From an uncultured Oscillospiraceae bacterium (GTDB taxonomy: Bacteria > Bacillota > Clostridia > Oscillospirales > Acutalibacteraceae): a stretch of 15,665 nucleotides of DNA. The first letter of the stretch is position 1. Each line of letters begins with the position of its first letter. This document shows positions 14,534 to 15,665 of the stretch, in pieces. Below the pieces are notes generated by a model that saw only the letters and a list, made by a program, of their open reading frames with translations, did not search any database and was not told where the DNA came from. Made by a program: the position numbers and the translations under genes. The stretch lies in NCBI GenBank assembly GCA_900540295.1, contig UQFM01000045.1, positions 1-15,665 on the forward strand, in the 5' to 3' direction.

Positions 14534-15511
14534 ATGGGATATACAAAACAAATATACAAACAAGCCGCCGCCGAACTGAAAACGCGGCGGGAGCGTGCCG
14601 AATCCGTTGCCGCAAAGCACAAACAGGAATTTGTACAAAAATGTCCTGCGGTTTTAGATATTGAACGTGAAATGGCAAAAACAGGTTTGGAAGCGGTAAA
14701 AGCCGTCGGCGCGGGTAAAAACGCAGTTGATATTGTGCACTCCCTCGCCAAATACAATTTGGAATTACAGGCAAAACGCAGGGAGTTACTCAAAGAAAAC
14801 GGATTTGCGGAAAATTTTCTGCGCCCCGCATATACCTGCCCGATTTGTAAAGATACAGGCGTAAAGGACGGCGAGCCATGCACGTGCTATCAAGCGCTTT
14901 TGCGTACGCTTGCCTATCAGGAGCTTGCAAAATCCACCCCCTTACAGCTTTGCGATTTTGATTCGTTTTCTCTGGAAGCTTACTCGAATGCGCCCGATGC
15001 AAACAGCATTGTTCCGCGAGAAGAAATGCGCGCAATTTTTGAAAACTGCAAAGCATATGCCGAAAACTTTTCCGCGGATTCCAACAGCCTGTTTTTCTTC
15101 GGCGCTACGGGACTTGGCAAAACACACCTGTCTTTGGCAATCGCCGACCGCGTCATTCAAAAGGGCTTCGGCGTCGTGTACGGTACAGCGCAGAATTTAC
15201 TGACACGCTTGGAAAAAGAGCGGTTCGGCAGAATAGAAGACGCAGACACGGAAAGCATGCTTTTAGACTGTGATTTGCTGATTTTAGACGACCTCGGTAC
15301 AGAATTCACCACGGGCTTTACGGTTGCGGCGGTGTATAACATTCTGAACACACGTGAGTTAAGCGGTAGACCGACCATTATTAACACGAATCTTTCCCTC
15401 AGCGAATTGGAGCAAAAGTACACTACTAGAATCTCCTCGCGCATTTTGGGGAAATATGATATTTATCAATTTATCGGCAACGACCAACGCATTGCAAAGC
15501 GTTTTGAATAA
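14534..15511 (+). CDS. dnaC: DnaC/DnaI-like AAA+ helicase loader
   Basis: A 325-residue ATPase predicted to load the replicative helicase. A helical N-terminal domain (1-95) is followed by a four-Cys zinc site CPICKDTGVKDGEPCTC (102-118; Cys102, 105, 116, 118), as in DnaI. The AAA+ module then shows Walker A GATGLGKT (190-197), Walker B LLILDDLG (248-255), the sensor strand INTN (283-286), and Arg299/Arg303 in the RISSR arginine-finger segment. The length agrees with clostridial DnaC-like loaders and is longer than E. coli DnaC. The IstB/transposition ATPase subfamily is a theoretical alternative, but the zinc site and the dnaD neighbour argue for replication. AAGGCGGA lies upstream of ATG; it is the last gene of the operon. 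Confidence 0.93.
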   Translation: MGYTKQIYKQAAAELKTRRERAESVAAKHKQEFVQKCPAVLDIEREMAKTGLEAVKAVGAGKNAVDIVHSLAKYNLELQAKRRELLKENGFAENFLRPAYTCPICKDTGVKDGEPCTCYQALLRTLAYQELAKSTPLQLCDFDSFSLEAYSNAPDANSIVPREEMRAIFENCKAYAENFSADSNSLFFFGATGLGKTHLSLAIADRVIQKGFGVVYGTAQNLLTRLEKERFGRIEDADTESMLLDCDLLILDDLGTEFTTGFTVAAVYNILNTRELSGRPTIINTNLSLSELEQKYTTRISSRILGKYDIYQFIGNDQRIAKRFE

Positions 15512-15557
15512 CGCTTTCGGGTAATGTATTTTCCATAAAAATACATTACCCTGAGCG
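15512..15557 (+). terminator. Long hairpin abutting the dnaC stop codon
   Basis: Perfect arms GGGTAATGTATTTT (15519-15532) and AAAATACATTACCC (15538-15551) around a 5-base loop, with outer CGCT/AGCG pairing. It starts the base after the stop codon. There is no T tract afterward, so it is not a classical terminator; a transcript-end stabiliser or a repeat element are alternatives. Confidence 0.4.
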
Positions 15558-15570
15558 TGTCGAAAAAGTG

Positions 15571-15629
15571 TAGATTTTCCTCCCCTTGTCAGGGGAGCTG
15601 TCGCGCGTGACGCGACTGAGGGGTAGTTA
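15571..15629. repeat. Interspersed palindromic repeat-like element
   Basis: Two adjacent hairpins: CTCCCCT / AGGGGAG (15580-15586, 15591-15597) and GTCGCG / CGCGAC (15600-15605, 15611-15616), then TGAGGGGTAGTT. This arrangement resembles high-copy intergenic repeats remembered from gut Clostridia (GGGGAGCTGTC...GACTGAGGGG). The copy number cannot be counted in this window. Confidence 0.5.
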
Positions 15630-15653
15630 AAAAGCTTGGTTTATCAAGCTTTT
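15630..15653 (+). terminator. Hairpin with short T tract, possible operon terminator
   Basis: Arms AAAAGCTTG (15630-15638) and CAAGCTTTT (15645-15653), loop of six, ending in TTTTC. It is about 120 bases after dnaC and may be the true end of the operon or part of the repeat cluster. The final bases (TCTCTCCCTCCGT) look like the start of another repeat cut off by the window edge. Confidence 0.35.
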
Positions 15654-15665
15654 CTCTCCCTCCGT

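Overview
The window looks like ordinary chromosome from a low-to-mid-GC Firmicute, most likely a Clostridia member of the Oscillospiraceae/Ruminococcaceae type. This is inferred from AGGAGG-type ribosome binding sites, sigma-A-like promoters with 17-base spacers, a DnaD plus DnaC/DnaI-type loader pair, a type III pantothenate kinase beside an ECF S-component, a YhgE/Pip protein, and short palindromic intergenic repeats of a kind remembered from gut Clostridia. There is no rRNA, tRNA, CRISPR array, transposase or phage gene.

Layout. Minus strand, 85-3054: a two-gene operon of a carbon-nitrogen hydrolase followed by a cytoplasmic GH2 glycosidase, with its own promoter; a second strong minus-strand promoter (52-80) fires off the left edge. 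3055-3374 is non-coding and holds two degenerate palindromic repeats and a terminator. Minus strand, 3375-5901: a small two-helix membrane protein and a YhgE/Pip-family membrane protein. Minus strand, 6094-6690: an orphan three-helix membrane protein, divergent from a plus-strand secreted, membrane- or wall-anchored protein with a duplicated helical repeat (6894-7760). Plus strand, 7878-9332: coaX and panT, which together would import pantothenate and phosphorylate it for coenzyme A. 9333-9589 lies between convergent genes and contains a complete promoter-to-terminator unit with no ORF, a candidate small RNA. Minus strand, 9590-10936: an MFS permease. Minus strand, 11035-12354: an exported, membrane-anchored protein with a GDPD-like fold whose catalytic residues appear to be lost, followed by a FIVAR-like segment. 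Plus strand, 12651-15511: an operon of a small XRE regulator, endonuclease III (nth), a DnaD-domain protein and a DnaC/DnaI-like ATPase, joining a DNA repair enzyme to helicase loading. The right end (15512-15665) is a cluster of hairpins and interspersed-repeat-like sequence.

The observations most worth following are the candidate small RNA at about 9416-9564 with two mutually exclusive 3' folds, the GDPD-like pseudoenzyme, the repeat-bearing anchored surface protein, the small membrane partner of the Pip protein with a duplicated promoter-region motif, and the XRE gene heading the nth-dnaD-dnaC operon. All calls are from reading the sequence; no database search was run.
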